Assembly (NCBI GenBank): GCA_043787975.1
Contig: JAYVUK010000071.1
Coordinates: 105,944 to 169,943, forward strand
Source of the DNA: JAPLDA01 sp043787975
GTDB taxonomy: Bacteria; Bacteroidota; Bacteroidia; AKYH767-A; 2013-40CM-41-45
Direction of reading: 5' to 3'
Length of the DNA: 64,000 bases
The position numbers were made by a program, and so were the translations under genes. The notes beneath the pieces were generated by a model. That model saw nothing but the letters and a program-made list of their open reading frames with translations, ran no database searches and had not been told where the DNA came from. Shown here one piece after another: positions 9,105 through 18,208 of this stretch (position 1 is its first letter; each line of letters starts with the position of its first letter).

Positions 9105-9112
9105 TACATTTG
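9105..9112 (+). promoter_or_regulatory. -7 promoter element immediately before holB
   Basis: TACATTTG matches TAnnTTTG exactly and ends only four bases before the ATG at 9117. Transcription would start at or within a few bases of the start codon, implying a leaderless or nearly leaderless mRNA. Confidence 0.5.
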
Positions 9113-9116
9113 CTCC

Positions 9117-10250
9117 ATGCTATTCAAGGACGTTACTGGTCAGCAAGCCATAAAGCAACGCCTGATCAATTCTGTAAAAGAAAACCGTGTCAGTCATGCA
9201 CAGCTTTTTCTTGGACCGGAAGGATCAGGAAATCTTGCCATGGCAATTGCGTATGCGCAATACCTGGTTTGTGAAAATCAACAGGACGCAGATTCCTGCG
9301 GAACATGTTCGGCTTGCATTAAAATGAAAAAGTTGGTTCACCCTGACGTCACGTTTTCTTATCCTGTTGCAACGAAAGAGAAAATTACAAGGCCTAAGAG
9401 CGTTGATTTTATAGAAGAATGGCGAAAAGCAGTGATCGAAAATCCGTATCAGAATTTTAATGATTGGGTTGAATCGCTAAACATCGAAAACAAACAGGGT
9501 ATTATTTCGGTGGAAGAAAGCGCCGACATTCTTCGCAGGTTGAGTTTGAAAAGTGTGGAGTCAGGATATAAAATCGTCATCATCTGGCTGCCTGAAAAGC
9601 TGCACGTTTCTGCCGCTAATAAATTGTTGAAGATCATCGAAGAGCCGCCAGATCAGACCATCTTTATTTTAGTTGCGGAAAATCATGAGCAGATTATCAG
9701 CACGATTACTTCCCGCACACAACTCATAAAGATCAACCGGCTGAGTGATGAAGAATTGACAGGGAGCCTGATGAGCAGGCATGAGCTTCAGCGTGAAGCC
9801 GCAAAAAAAATTGTACATCGTGCTGATGGAAATTACCGTGAAGCATTGTTGCTGTTGAATCATGATCCGCAGGAAGATGACGATTCGCAGTTGTTTCTTG
9901 AATGGATGCGAAACTGCCTGAAGTCAAATGTTTCCAACATTACTGAGTTCTCTGAATCCATGTCGAAAGTGGGTCGTGAAAAACAAAAAATGTTTTTGCA
10001 GACGGCTTTACACATTGCACGCGAATGCCTGATGATGAACTATGCAGATCATTCGATGATACGGATGGAAGGAAAAGAACTGGAAGACTTCAAGCGGTTT
10101 TCTCCGTTTGTAAATAAAAACAATGCTGAACAATTTGTTGATGAATTGAACAAAGCTCATTTTCATCTCGAACGAAACGCCAATACCAGAATTCTTTTTA
10201 CGGATCTTTCATTCACGATGAATCGCCTGTTGCACATGAAACAGGTGTAA
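9117..10250 (+). CDS. holB: DNA polymerase III subunit delta'
   Basis: A 377-residue clamp-loader subunit. The ATG at 9117 is chosen because it gives the family start MLFKDVTGQQAIKQRL; an ATG 27 bases upstream adds an unconserved peptide. The P-loop is degenerate (GPEGSGNLAMA, no Lys-Thr), as expected for delta', which does not hydrolyse ATP. A cysteine cluster CGTCSACIKMKK forms the zinc module. AANKLLKIIEEPP and ISTITSRTQLI are the sensor/arginine-finger region typical of the family. It assembles with the DnaX protein encoded 10 kb away. The ricT and gldH genes follow on the same strand. Confidence 0.95.
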   Translation: MLFKDVTGQQAIKQRLINSVKENRVSHAQLFLGPEGSGNLAMAIAYAQYLVCENQQDADSCGTCSACIKMKKLVHPDVTFSYPVATKEKITRPKSVDFIEEWRKAVIENPYQNFNDWVESLNIENKQGIISVEESADILRRLSLKSVESGYKIVIIWLPEKLHVSAANKLLKIIEEPPDQTIFILVAENHEQIISTITSRTQLIKINRLSDEELTGSLMSRHELQREAAKKIVHRADGNYREALLLLNHDPQEDDDSQLFLEWMRNCLKSNVSNITEFSESMSKVGREKQKMFLQTALHIARECLMMNYADHSMIRMEGKELEDFKRFSPFVNKNNAEQFVDELNKAHFHLERNANTRILFTDLSFTMNRLLHMKQV

Positions 10251-10274
10251 AAATTTCTATTCCTTTTGAATATT

Positions 10275-10282
10275 TATCTTTG
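10275..10282 (+). promoter_or_regulatory. -7 promoter element for ricT-gldH
   Basis: TATCTTTG matches TAnnTTTG. It lies 58 bases upstream of the ricT ATG and 24 bases after the holB stop, suggesting that ricT and gldH form their own transcription unit. Confidence 0.5.
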
Positions 10283-10340
10283 TTCGATATGGGTTCTCAT
10301 AATACAATTACCAATCTACTAATTAAGCAATTAACTAACT

Positions 10341-11888
10341 ATGGGATGTAGTTCATGCAGTACGGAAAAGGACGGAAAACCCGGTGGATGCCGTAGCAAT
10401 GGAACTTGCGGAACAGGAGGCTGTAACAAGCTGAATGTATACAATTGGCTTACCGACATGACACTGCCGATGGGACAAGCTCCTTATGATGTCGTGGAGG
10501 TTCGTTTCAAAGGAAGCCGGAAAGAATTTTTCCGCAACAAAGAAAATATTCCTCTTAAAACCGGTGATACTGTGGCTGTCGAAGCAATGCCCGGACACGA
10601 TGTTGGCGTTGTTTCACTGGCGGGAGAACTGGTGCGTTTTCAACTGAAGAAAAAAGGATTGGATGATAATTCCGACCAGATAAAAGTACTTTACCGGAAA
10701 GCAAAACAAAGCGAACTAGAGAAGTGGTTCCAGGTAAAAGATAGTGAAGCAACTACATTGAGCCGCGCGCGGACAATTATTCAAAGCCTGAAGCTAAGTA
10801 TGAAACTGAGTGATGTGGAGTTTCAGGGCGATGGAAAAAAAGCTACTTTTTATTATACAGCGGATGACCGTGTTGACTTCCGTGAGTTGATCAGGAAACT
10901 GGCCGATGAATTTCATGTTCGCGTTGAGATGCGACAGATCGGAATGCGTCAGGAAGCAGGAAGACTCGGAGGACTCGGTTCATGCGGAAGAGAGTTATGT
11001 TGTTCCACATGGCTTGTTGATTTTAAAACGGTTTCGACAAGTGCAGCACGTTACCAGAATCTTGCGCTGAATCCTGCCAAGCTTGCCGGACAATGTGGGA
11101 AATTAAAATGCTGTCTCAACTATGAATTGGATAGTTACATGGATGCATTGAAAGATTTTCCGAAGACAAATGTTGTGCTTGAATCAGAAAAAGGAAGAGC
11201 ATCTCATCGCAAGACCGACATCTTTAAACGAATGATGTGGTTTGGATACGACCAACTTGAAAGAACAGAAAGAAGAGAACGCCAGGAATCGGAAGGAGAC
11301 AATTGGATTGCATTGTCTGTTGATCGCGTAAATGAAGTAATCGCTCTTAACAAACAGCAAATAAAACCTGTCGACTTAAAAGAATTCGAAGAAGAAGAAA
11401 TTGATACCACTCCTGATTTTGAAAATGTAGTTGGCCAGGATCGCATCGACAGGATGGATAAAACGGGCAAACGGAAAAAGAAGAAGAAAAAGAAAAGCGG
11501 GCAAGGTGGACAGCAACAGTTGCAGTCAGCGGGGCAGGCGCAGCCAACCGATCAGCAGCCGGCAAATCAATCACAGCAGGGAAAACCGGCGCAACAAAAC
11601 CGCCCTCAGCAGCAGGGGCAACCGCAAAATCCAAATCAGCAAAACCGGAATCAGCAAAACAAAAATCGTCAGCAAGGTCAGCAACAGCGAAATCCGAATC
11701 AGCCGAACAAACAAAACCAGCAGCAAAATAAACCGCAGCAATCGCAGCCGGCAGCTGGACAAGCACCAAAAAGTCCTGATCAGCAAAACAAACCGCAACA
11801 AGGACAACCGCAAAATCCAAATCAGCAAAACAGAAATCGTCCGCAACGTCAGCAGCCGCCTAAAAATCCTGAAACACCAAATCAATGA
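10341..11888 (+). CDS. ricT: PSP1/RicT-like protein with long Gln/Asn-rich tail
   Basis: A 515-residue protein of the PSP1/RicT family, which in Bacillus forms an iron-sulfur-containing complex affecting RNA processing. The N-terminus has a cysteine cluster (CSSC, then CRSNGTCGTGGC). Residues about 45-285 are the PSP1 core, with the conserved GRELCCSTWL and GQCGKLKCCLNYE cysteine motifs. Residues about 380-515 begin with a run of lysines and become a Gln/Asn/Pro-rich disordered tail, much longer than in Bacillus RicT and typical of some Bacteroidota homologues. Its stop overlaps the gldH start (ATGA). Function in this phylum is inferred by homology only. Confidence 0.88.
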   Translation: MGCSSCSTEKDGKPGGCRSNGTCGTGGCNKLNVYNWLTDMTLPMGQAPYDVVEVRFKGSRKEFFRNKENIPLKTGDTVAVEAMPGHDVGVVSLAGELVRFQLKKKGLDDNSDQIKVLYRKAKQSELEKWFQVKDSEATTLSRARTIIQSLKLSMKLSDVEFQGDGKKATFYYTADDRVDFRELIRKLADEFHVRVEMRQIGMRQEAGRLGGLGSCGRELCCSTWLVDFKTVSTSAARYQNLALNPAKLAGQCGKLKCCLNYELDSYMDALKDFPKTNVVLESEKGRASHRKTDIFKRMMWFGYDQLERTERRERQESEGDNWIALSVDRVNEVIALNKQQIKPVDLKEFEEEEIDTTPDFENVVGQDRIDRMDKTGKRKKKKKKKSGQGGQQQLQSAGQAQPTDQQPANQSQQGKPAQQNRPQQQGQPQNPNQQNRNQQNKNRQQGQQQRNPNQPNKQNQQQNKPQQSQPAAGQAPKSPDQQNKPQQGQPQNPNQQNRNRPQRQQPPKNPETPNQ

Positions 11889-12367
11889 TCAAAAGTTTCA
11901 AGAAGTACAGTCACATTGTTTTCTATTTTCTATTTTCTATTTTTCTTTCTTCCTGTGATCGCAATGTTGTGTTTGAAAAAAATGTAAAGCTCCCTGAAAA
12001 CAAATGGGAGATGAATAACATCATCAAGTTTGATGCTGAAATAAAAGACACGATTTCATTACACAACATTTATATCAATGTGAGAAATGCAGGGGGTTAT
12101 CAATTCAGCAACCTCTATTTATTCCTTAGCACACACACACCAAAAGGTGAAGATGCAAGAGACACCCTTGAATTAACACTTGCTGATGAACGTGGAAAGT
12201 GGCTCGGCATGGGCTCCGGCGATATCTGGGACAACCGTATTTTGTTGAAACAAAAATTTCGTTTCTCGGAATCGGGAATGTATCATTTTGAGATTCAGCA
12301 GGCGATGCGTATCAATCCGCTTCCTCAAATCATGGATGCAGGATTGCGAATTGAAAAAGTAGAATAA
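11885..12367 (+). CDS. gldH: Gliding motility lipoprotein GldH
   Basis: A 160-residue lipoprotein. The N-terminus is a basic stretch, a hydrophobic segment and a lipobox FLSSC with Cys24 predicted to be lipidated. The body matches the GldH family: opening VFEKNVKLPENKWEMNN, middle ISLHNIYINVRNAGGYQFSN and the conserved GKWLGMGSGDIWDN. In Flavobacterium johnsoniae GldH is required for gliding and for type IX secretion, although its mechanism is unknown. It starts in a 4-base overlap with ricT, so the two are translationally coupled. The pairing with sprA in the same window supports a gliding/T9SS-capable cell. Confidence 0.92.
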   Translation: MIKSFKKYSHIVFYFLFSIFLSSCDRNVVFEKNVKLPENKWEMNNIIKFDAEIKDTISLHNIYINVRNAGGYQFSNLYLFLSTHTPKGEDARDTLELTLADERGKWLGMGSGDIWDNRILLKQKFRFSESGMYHFEIQQAMRINPLPQIMDAGLRIEKVE

Positions 12368-12479
12368 TCTGCCATTACAATTTCGATTCCTTTACTTTAA
12401 CTTTTCTCTAACACCGATCATGTTCTCAAAGTAGTTTTTATATTCTATTTTCGTTTCCTCATTTCTAAAAACAAGTCAG

Positions 12480-13832
12480 ATGAAAAAAATATGTGCGTTT
12501 ATGATTGTAGTGCTTTTGTTGTTTAGCGCTGCATTTGCGGGAAATGGAGTGGACGAAAAAATTCTTCCGTATCCGATTCATCAGAAAAAACTTGCCAACG
12601 GATTAAACGTGGTAACGATTCCTTACGACAGCCCGGGACTTGCGGCGTTTTACATTCTGATTCGCGCAGGATCGCGCGATGAGATTGAACCGGGACATAC
12701 CGGCTTTGCGCATTTCTTCGAACACATGATGTTTCGTGGTACAGTTAAGTATCCGAAAGAAAAATACAGCGAAGTGTTGAAGAGTACAGGAGCTTCAGCA
12801 AATGCGAATACAAGTGATGACCGTACACTTTATCACATGACCGGAAATGCCGAAAAACTTGAAACAATGTTTGAAGTGGAAGCTGATCGTTTCCAAAACC
12901 TGAAATATTCTGTGCAGGATTTTAAAACAGAAGCAGGTGCTGTAAAAGGAGAATACACAAAGAACTCGGCAAGTCCGTATAGTCAGTTGGATGAAAAAGT
13001 TTCAGAGACTGCATTCAAAACTCACACCTACGCTCACACAACGATGGGATACTTCAAAGATATTGTTGACATGCCGAATCAATATGAATATTCCCTTGAA
13101 TTCTTTAAACGCTTTTACCGTCCCGAATATGCGACTATCATTGTGGTTGGAGATGTAACACCTGAGAGAGTAGAGGCGCTGTCACAAAAGTATTTCGGTG
13201 CGTGGCAACATGGAAATTATGTTTCCAAAATTCCGCAAGAACCTGTTCAGAACGAAACACGATATGCGCATATTCAGAAAGCAGGTTTTCCTCCGTACCT
13301 GAATTTGAATTATAAAGGACCGGCATTCGATGATAAAACAATGGATATGCCGGCGCTGGATGTCCTCTCGTCAATTTTATTTTCGGAAAAAAGCGAGCTG
13401 TATAAAAAACTTGTACTTAATGAGCAAAAAGTTCGTGGTATACAGGGCGGCGCGAATGATACTCGTGATCCGAATTTATTCAGCGTAGGTGCATCCTTAG
13501 TGAAAGCGGAAGACTTGCAATATGTAAAAGATGAAATCACCAAGGCGCTTGAAAATGCAAAAGTGAAAAAAACGGACGCACAAGTGCTGGCTGATACAAA
13601 GTCGCATCTGAAATACAGTTTCGCCATGAGCATTGACAATCCGACAGCCATTGCAGAGTCCATCTCGCATTACACATGGCTGACCGGGGATCCGGAATCA
13701 CTCAATCGTTTGTACGCATTGTATGATAAAGTAACTGCTGAAGATTTGATCAAGGTGGCAAATAAATATTTTGTGAATACTGCTCTTACAGTAGCAACAA
13801 TTTCTCCGTCTGCGGAAGTTGGCGTGAAATAA
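12480..13832 (+). CDS. M16 metallopeptidase, catalytic subunit
   Basis: A 450-residue exported M16B (insulinase/processing-peptidase) enzyme. Residues 1-20 are a signal peptide. The inverted zinc motif HFFEH is at 78-82, with the downstream glutamates Glu151 and Glu158 in TEAGAVKGEY completing the active site. Residues about 30-235 form the catalytic domain and 236-450 the second, non-catalytic domain. M16B enzymes work as heterodimers of an active and an inactive chain, and the next gene, 56 bases downstream, encodes a chain without the zinc motif. Together they probably degrade peptides in the periplasm. The substrate is unknown. Confidence 0.93.
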   Translation: MKKICAFMIVVLLLFSAAFAGNGVDEKILPYPIHQKKLANGLNVVTIPYDSPGLAAFYILIRAGSRDEIEPGHTGFAHFFEHMMFRGTVKYPKEKYSEVLKSTGASANANTSDDRTLYHMTGNAEKLETMFEVEADRFQNLKYSVQDFKTEAGAVKGEYTKNSASPYSQLDEKVSETAFKTHTYAHTTMGYFKDIVDMPNQYEYSLEFFKRFYRPEYATIIVVGDVTPERVEALSQKYFGAWQHGNYVSKIPQEPVQNETRYAHIQKAGFPPYLNLNYKGPAFDDKTMDMPALDVLSSILFSEKSELYKKLVLNEQKVRGIQGGANDTRDPNLFSVGASLVKAEDLQYVKDEITKALENAKVKKTDAQVLADTKSHLKYSFAMSIDNPTAIAESISHYTWLTGDPESLNRLYALYDKVTAEDLIKVANKYFVNTALTVATISPSAEVGVK

Positions 13833-13888
13833 AAATCAGGAAACAAAAAACAAATTCCGGTTGAACTTTTAAAACAAAAAAGAAACAT

Positions 13889-15484
13889 ATGAAATCAAAA
13901 ATAGTTGCATCCCTCATCATTTTATTCGGAACGCTTTCTTCTTTTGCCCAGGAAGTGGTAGAACTGCCGATGCCGAAGTCGAACAAGGTGGTGATTAAGA
14001 TCATGTTTAGGAATGGCTCCATCTGTGATCCTGTCGGAAAGGAAGGTCTTACAGAATTAACAGCATCGCTGATGACAGAAGGCGGAACAAAAGACTTAAC
14101 ACATTCTCAGATTACGGATAAAATTTATCCATGGTCGGCTTCTTATTATGGTTCCGTTGATAAAGAAGTTGTTGTGTTTACGTTTGAAGTTCCGAGAAAT
14201 TTTCTGGATCAGTTTTATCCGATCATGAGGGGATTGTTGCTTACTCCGTCATTTACAAAAGACGACTTTGACAGGGTGAAATCAAACCAGCAGAATTATG
14301 TTGACCAAGTAGTTCGCGCCTCATCCGATGAAGAGTACAGCAAGAAAGCGCTTGAAGATTTTCTTTTCCGCGGAACCAATTACGAACATCTTGTTTCAGG
14401 CACCACTCAGGGATTGAAATCCGTTACACTGGAAGATGTGAAATTGCAGTACAAGAATTTTTTCACGCGTTATAATGTTACCATCGGTATTGCCGGGGGA
14501 TATTCTCCTGAATTTCTTGAACGCCTGAAAGGAGACATGAGTGGCTTGTCACCTGTGAAACCGAATGTACCTGCTCCCGAAAAAGCAAAAATGCCGGATG
14601 GAATCAATGTTGAAATTGTTTCCAAAGAAAATGCGCTTGGCTCAGCCATCTTTGCCGGGTTCCCCATGAACATTACAAGAGGATACGATGATTTTGCTGC
14701 GCTCATGGTTGCTAATTCATGGCTAGGCGAACACCGTAAATCATATTCACGGTTGTATCAGAAAATTCGTGAAGCGCGTTCGATGAATTATGGTGATTAC
14801 ACCTACATCGAATGGTATGAAAACGGTGGAAGCAACATGTTGCCTGCTCCCGGAGTTCCGCGGTCATCAAATTATTTCAGCATTTGGATTCGCCCTGTTC
14901 AAACGGCGAAAGGATTGAAAGGACAATATCCTGAATTGAATGACATCAGCATCGGTCATGCGCATTATGCATTTCGAATGGTCTTAAGAGAAATGGATGA
15001 CCTCATTCAAAAAGGAATGACTCAGCAGAATTTTGAATTGACAAGAGATTTCCTCCGTAGCTACATGAAACTGTATGTTCAAAGTCCCGAGCGTCAATTA
15101 GGTTTCCTCATGGATTCTCATTTCTACGGTCGCACGGATTACATTGCTGAAATGGATAAGCTGCTTTCGAAACTTACACTTGCTGATGTGAATACAGCCA
15201 TCAAAAAATACTGGCAGACAAAGAACATGGACATTCTCATCGTAACGGATAAGAGCGAAGCGGAGCCGCTTGCAAAAAGCCTGAGAGAAAATCTACCTTC
15301 TCCGATGTCTTATTCAAACACACTGAAGTCAGCACTGTCAAATGATATTTTAGAAGAAGACAAAGTCGTGGAGAAATATCCGATGCCTGTGAAGAGTGTG
15401 AAAATTGTAAACTCCGATGATACATTTCGCAGCACATCCGATCAAAAAGCAGGCAGCAGAGGTTTGTTAAAACTGGAGAAGTAA
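13889..15484 (+). CDS. M16-family subunit without zinc motif (inactive partner)
   Basis: A 531-residue exported M16-family protein. The signal peptide ends in SSFAQ. At the place of HxxEH the sequence reads GKEGLTELTASLMTEGGTKD, so no zinc can be bound in the standard way. The C-terminal domain keeps family features such as RLYQKIREARSMNYGDY, which corresponds to the conserved Arg-Tyr substrate-binding region of the inactive chain in bacterial and mitochondrial processing peptidases. It directly follows the catalytic subunit gene and is longer than it by about 80 residues. The pair is best read as alpha- and beta-like chains of one heterodimer. Confidence 0.9.
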   Translation: MKSKIVASLIILFGTLSSFAQEVVELPMPKSNKVVIKIMFRNGSICDPVGKEGLTELTASLMTEGGTKDLTHSQITDKIYPWSASYYGSVDKEVVVFTFEVPRNFLDQFYPIMRGLLLTPSFTKDDFDRVKSNQQNYVDQVVRASSDEEYSKKALEDFLFRGTNYEHLVSGTTQGLKSVTLEDVKLQYKNFFTRYNVTIGIAGGYSPEFLERLKGDMSGLSPVKPNVPAPEKAKMPDGINVEIVSKENALGSAIFAGFPMNITRGYDDFAALMVANSWLGEHRKSYSRLYQKIREARSMNYGDYTYIEWYENGGSNMLPAPGVPRSSNYFSIWIRPVQTAKGLKGQYPELNDISIGHAHYAFRMVLREMDDLIQKGMTQQNFELTRDFLRSYMKLYVQSPERQLGFLMDSHFYGRTDYIAEMDKLLSKLTLADVNTAIKKYWQTKNMDILIVTDKSEAEPLAKSLRENLPSPMSYSNTLKSALSNDILEEDKVVEKYPMPVKSVKIVNSDDTFRSTSDQKAGSRGLLKLEK

Positions 15485-15533
15485 CACCGGTAGATTTAAC
15501 CAGGCTACCTTTTTAACCTTTTCAGTATTCATC

Positions 15534-16256
15534 ATGACAGATCAGATTATCTTAATCAACAAGCCTTTTCGGTGGACATCATTTGATGTGGTTAGAAAGG
15601 TGCGTAATCTGTTGACTTCCAATATGAAATTGGCGAACCCTGAATTTCGGATCCGCAACTTCAAAGTTGGGCATGCTGGTACACTTGATCCTCTTGCAAC
15701 AGGATTACTGATTCTTTGCACAGGAAAAATGACCAAGCGGATTTCTGAAATTCAGGATGCTGAAAAGGAATACATCGGTTCCTTTATGATTGGCTCCACA
15801 ACTCCTTCCTATGATTTGGAAACCGAAGTGAGTGAAGTGCAGGACTATTCAACTATCACCGAACAGATAGTCAGGGAAACTGCAAAAAAATTGACTGGAA
15901 AAATTCTTCAAACGCCGCCGGCTCATTCTGCAGTTAAAATTGGAGGAGTGAGGGCTTATACAAAAGCAAGAAAAGGAGAATCCGTTGAGTTAAAATCCAA
16001 AGAGGTTCATATTAAGGAGTTTGAAATCACCGCTATTGATTTGCCACGAATAGATGTACGTGTCGTGTGCACCAAGGGAACTTATATCCGCTCCCTGGCG
16101 AACGATTTTGGAAAAGAGTTAGGTTGTGGAGCGCATCTTTCTGCGCTTTGCAGAACCCGTATCGGCAATTACCTCATAAAAGACTCTTTTTTAATGGAAG
16201 ACTTTATATCCCAATATCAATCAGAAAATAATCTTTCAAGGGAAGTAGTCTCTTAA
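15534..16256 (+). CDS. truB: tRNA pseudouridine(55) synthase
   Basis: A 240-residue TruB enzyme that converts U55 of the T-loop of tRNAs into pseudouridine. The start LINKPFRWTSFDVVRKVR and the catalytic motif HAGTLDPLATGLLILCTGK, whose Asp is the nucleophile, are both present, followed by TPPAHSAVKIGGVRAY and CTKGTYIRSLANDFG. It is shorter than the E. coli enzyme because the C-terminal PUA-type domain is absent, as is common in this phylum. It is followed 101 bases later by queA, another tRNA-modification gene, with its own promoter element between. Confidence 0.97.
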   Translation: MTDQIILINKPFRWTSFDVVRKVRNLLTSNMKLANPEFRIRNFKVGHAGTLDPLATGLLILCTGKMTKRISEIQDAEKEYIGSFMIGSTTPSYDLETEVSEVQDYSTITEQIVRETAKKLTGKILQTPPAHSAVKIGGVRAYTKARKGESVELKSKEVHIKEFEITAIDLPRIDVRVVCTKGTYIRSLANDFGKELGCGAHLSALCRTRIGNYLIKDSFLMEDFISQYQSENNLSREVVS

Positions 16257-16301
16257 ACATTTTTATTTTATAAAATACTTTACAAGGGCTTTTTGTTGTA
16301 T

Positions 16302-16309
16302 TATATTTG
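16302..16309 (+). promoter_or_regulatory. -7 promoter element for queA
   Basis: TATATTTG is an exact match to TAnnTTTG, 48 bases before the queA ATG. A TTTA at 16279-16282 lies 19 bases upstream, near the expected -33 position. Confidence 0.65.
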
Positions 16310-16357
16310 CGCCCCTCAATTTGACTATTGCCATTTTTTTATACTAAATCCTAAGAA

Positions 16358-17407
16358 ATGAAATTATCCCAGTTCAAAATCCATGTTCCTGATACTTTAA
16401 TTGCTACTCATCCTGCAAAAATTCGCGGAGAATCGCGCTTAATGGTTCTTGATAGAAAAACAGGAAAGATTGAACATAAAATATTTAAAGACATCCTCGG
16501 CTACTTTGGTGATGGTGATACAATGGTCGTGAACAACACCCGTGTTTTTCCTGCCCGTTTATATGGCAACAAGGAAAAAACGGGAGCTAAGATTGAAGTA
16601 TTCCTGTTGCGCGAACTCAACCGCGAAAGCCGTCTTTGGGATGTGTTGGTTGATCCTGCACGTAAAATTCGTATTGGCAATAAACTTTATTTCGGAGACG
16701 ATGATTTACTCGTTGCGGAAGTAATCGACAACACCACGTCACGTGGCAGAACGCTTCGTTTTTTGTTTGATGGTACGTACGATGAATTCAAAAAGGCAAT
16801 CACGGTGCTTGGTCACACACCTATTCCTAAATATATCAAACGCAAAGCAGAACCTGAGGATGTGGAACGTTACCAGACTGTTTTTGCAAAGCATGAGGGA
16901 GCAGTCGCTGCTCCTACGGCAGGTTTGCACTTCAGTAACGAACTCATGAAGCGCCTCGAATTAAAGGGAGTTAATTTTGCAGAGTTGACATTGCATATCG
17001 GTCTCGGAACTTTTCGTCCGGTGGAGGTAGAGGATCTTACCAAACACAAAATGGATTCGGAACAGGTAATTATTTCGTCAGAATGTTGCGATATTGTGAA
17101 TAAAGCAAAAGCAAAGAAGAAGAAAATTTGTGCAGTGGGAACTACATCCATGCGTGCAATTGAAACTTCTGTTTCCACGCAAGGTGAAATAAAACCATAC
17201 GATGGATGGACTAACAAATTTATTTTTCCGCCTTACGATTTCAACGTTGCCAATTGCATGATTACTAATTTCCACATGCCGGAATCTACGTTGCTTATGA
17301 TGGTAGCTGCTTTCGGTGGCTATGAACATGTGATGCATGCGTACAAAGTTGCTGTCAAAGAGAAATACAAATTTTACAGTTACGGTGACGCGATGATGAT
17401 CATTTGA
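16358..17407 (+). CDS. queA: S-adenosylmethionine:tRNA ribosyltransferase-isomerase
   Basis: A 349-residue QueA that transfers and isomerises the ribosyl part of SAM onto preQ1 at the tRNA wobble position to form epoxyqueuosine. Conserved blocks are all present: RGESRLMVLDRKTG, VVNNTRVFPARLYG, GHTPIPKYIKR, VAAPTAGLHFS, LHIGLGTFRPV and TNFHMPESTLLMMVAAF. The length is standard. It follows truB and precedes ispD on the same strand. The 67-base gap to ispD holds no clear promoter, so queA and ispD may be co-transcribed. Confidence 0.98.
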   Translation: MKLSQFKIHVPDTLIATHPAKIRGESRLMVLDRKTGKIEHKIFKDILGYFGDGDTMVVNNTRVFPARLYGNKEKTGAKIEVFLLRELNRESRLWDVLVDPARKIRIGNKLYFGDDDLLVAEVIDNTTSRGRTLRFLFDGTYDEFKKAITVLGHTPIPKYIKRKAEPEDVERYQTVFAKHEGAVAAPTAGLHFSNELMKRLELKGVNFAELTLHIGLGTFRPVEVEDLTKHKMDSEQVIISSECCDIVNKAKAKKKKICAVGTTSMRAIETSVSTQGEIKPYDGWTNKFIFPPYDFNVANCMITNFHMPESTLLMMVAAFGGYEHVMHAYKVAVKEKYKFYSYGDAMMII

Positions 17408-17474
17408 GTTTAATATTTCAAGTTATTGAAGTATTCGACAGCCTTAAACTTTGAACCTTTATCCATAAACTATT

Positions 17475-18155
17475 TTGAAGAAGTATGTCATCATTGTAGC
17501 CGGAGGAAGCGGGAACAGGATGAATGCCGGTGTTCCAAAACAATTCTTGTTGCTGTCGGGCAGACCGGTTTTAATGCATACCATTCAACGCTTCTTCGAA
17601 GCAGATCCTTCTGCAAATAGTATTGTTGCTCTTCCCCAAAATGAAATCAGCACGTGGAAAGAATTGTGTGCGCAACATTCGTTTACAATTTCTCATCAAA
17701 TAGCTGAAGGCGGAGAAACCCGTTTTCATTCTGTGAAAAATGCGTTGACGATGGTGAAAGAAAAATCAATCGTAGCCATTCATGATGGAGTGCGACCTTT
17801 TGTAAGTGTAGATTTAATCAATCGAAGTTTTTCAGAAGCCGAAAAATTCGGGAATGCAGTTCCTGCAGTTCCCGTGAATGACTCCCTGCGGAAAGTTGAA
17901 GGAGAGCATAATGAAATTGCTGACCGTAGTTCTTTTGTCACCATACAAACACCCCAATGTTTTGGCTCCGAAATTCTGAAAGAAGCTTATACCGCTGACT
18001 ACAGGGATATTTTTACCGATGATGCAAACGTTGTTGAGTTTCACGGACAACCAATTCATCTGATGGAAGGTGAAAGAGAGAATATTAAAATCACCTTTCC
18101 GGTTGATTTAATAATTGGCGAAGAAATTTTGAAAAAAAATTTTCCCGGAAAATAA
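17475..18155 (+). CDS. ispD: 2-C-methyl-D-erythritol 4-phosphate cytidylyltransferase
   Basis: A 226-residue enzyme of the non-mevalonate isoprenoid pathway that couples MEP to CTP. The nucleotide-binding loop VAGGSGNRMNAGVPKQF, the VAIHDGVRPFVS motif and TIQTPQCFGSEILKEAY are diagnostic. The start is a TTG at 17475: an in-frame stop lies at 17466 and the next ATG lies inside the CTP-binding loop, so the only alternatives are this TTG or a rarer ATT at 17472. It follows queA. No other pathway gene is in view. Confidence 0.95.
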   Translation: MKKYVIIVAGGSGNRMNAGVPKQFLLLSGRPVLMHTIQRFFEADPSANSIVALPQNEISTWKELCAQHSFTISHQIAEGGETRFHSVKNALTMVKEKSIVAIHDGVRPFVSVDLINRSFSEAEKFGNAVPAVPVNDSLRKVEGEHNEIADRSSFVTIQTPQCFGSEILKEAYTADYRDIFTDDANVVEFHGQPIHLMEGERENIKITFPVDLIIGEEILKKNFPGK

Positions 18156-18208
18156 AAAGAGTGTCAGAAAATTTTCCCAACACTATTTCATTTTTAATTT
18201 TTCCCGGA

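Noticed and set aside
11347..11820. 157-residue Ala/Asp/Phe-rich frame antisense to ricT
   Set aside because: The composition reflects the reverse of the Gln/Asn/Pro tail codons; no domain, and the sense gene is well supported.
11431..11958. 175-residue frame over the ricT tail on the same strand
   Set aside because: It is a +1 shadow of the repetitive tail (Ser/Arg/Lys/Asn composition).
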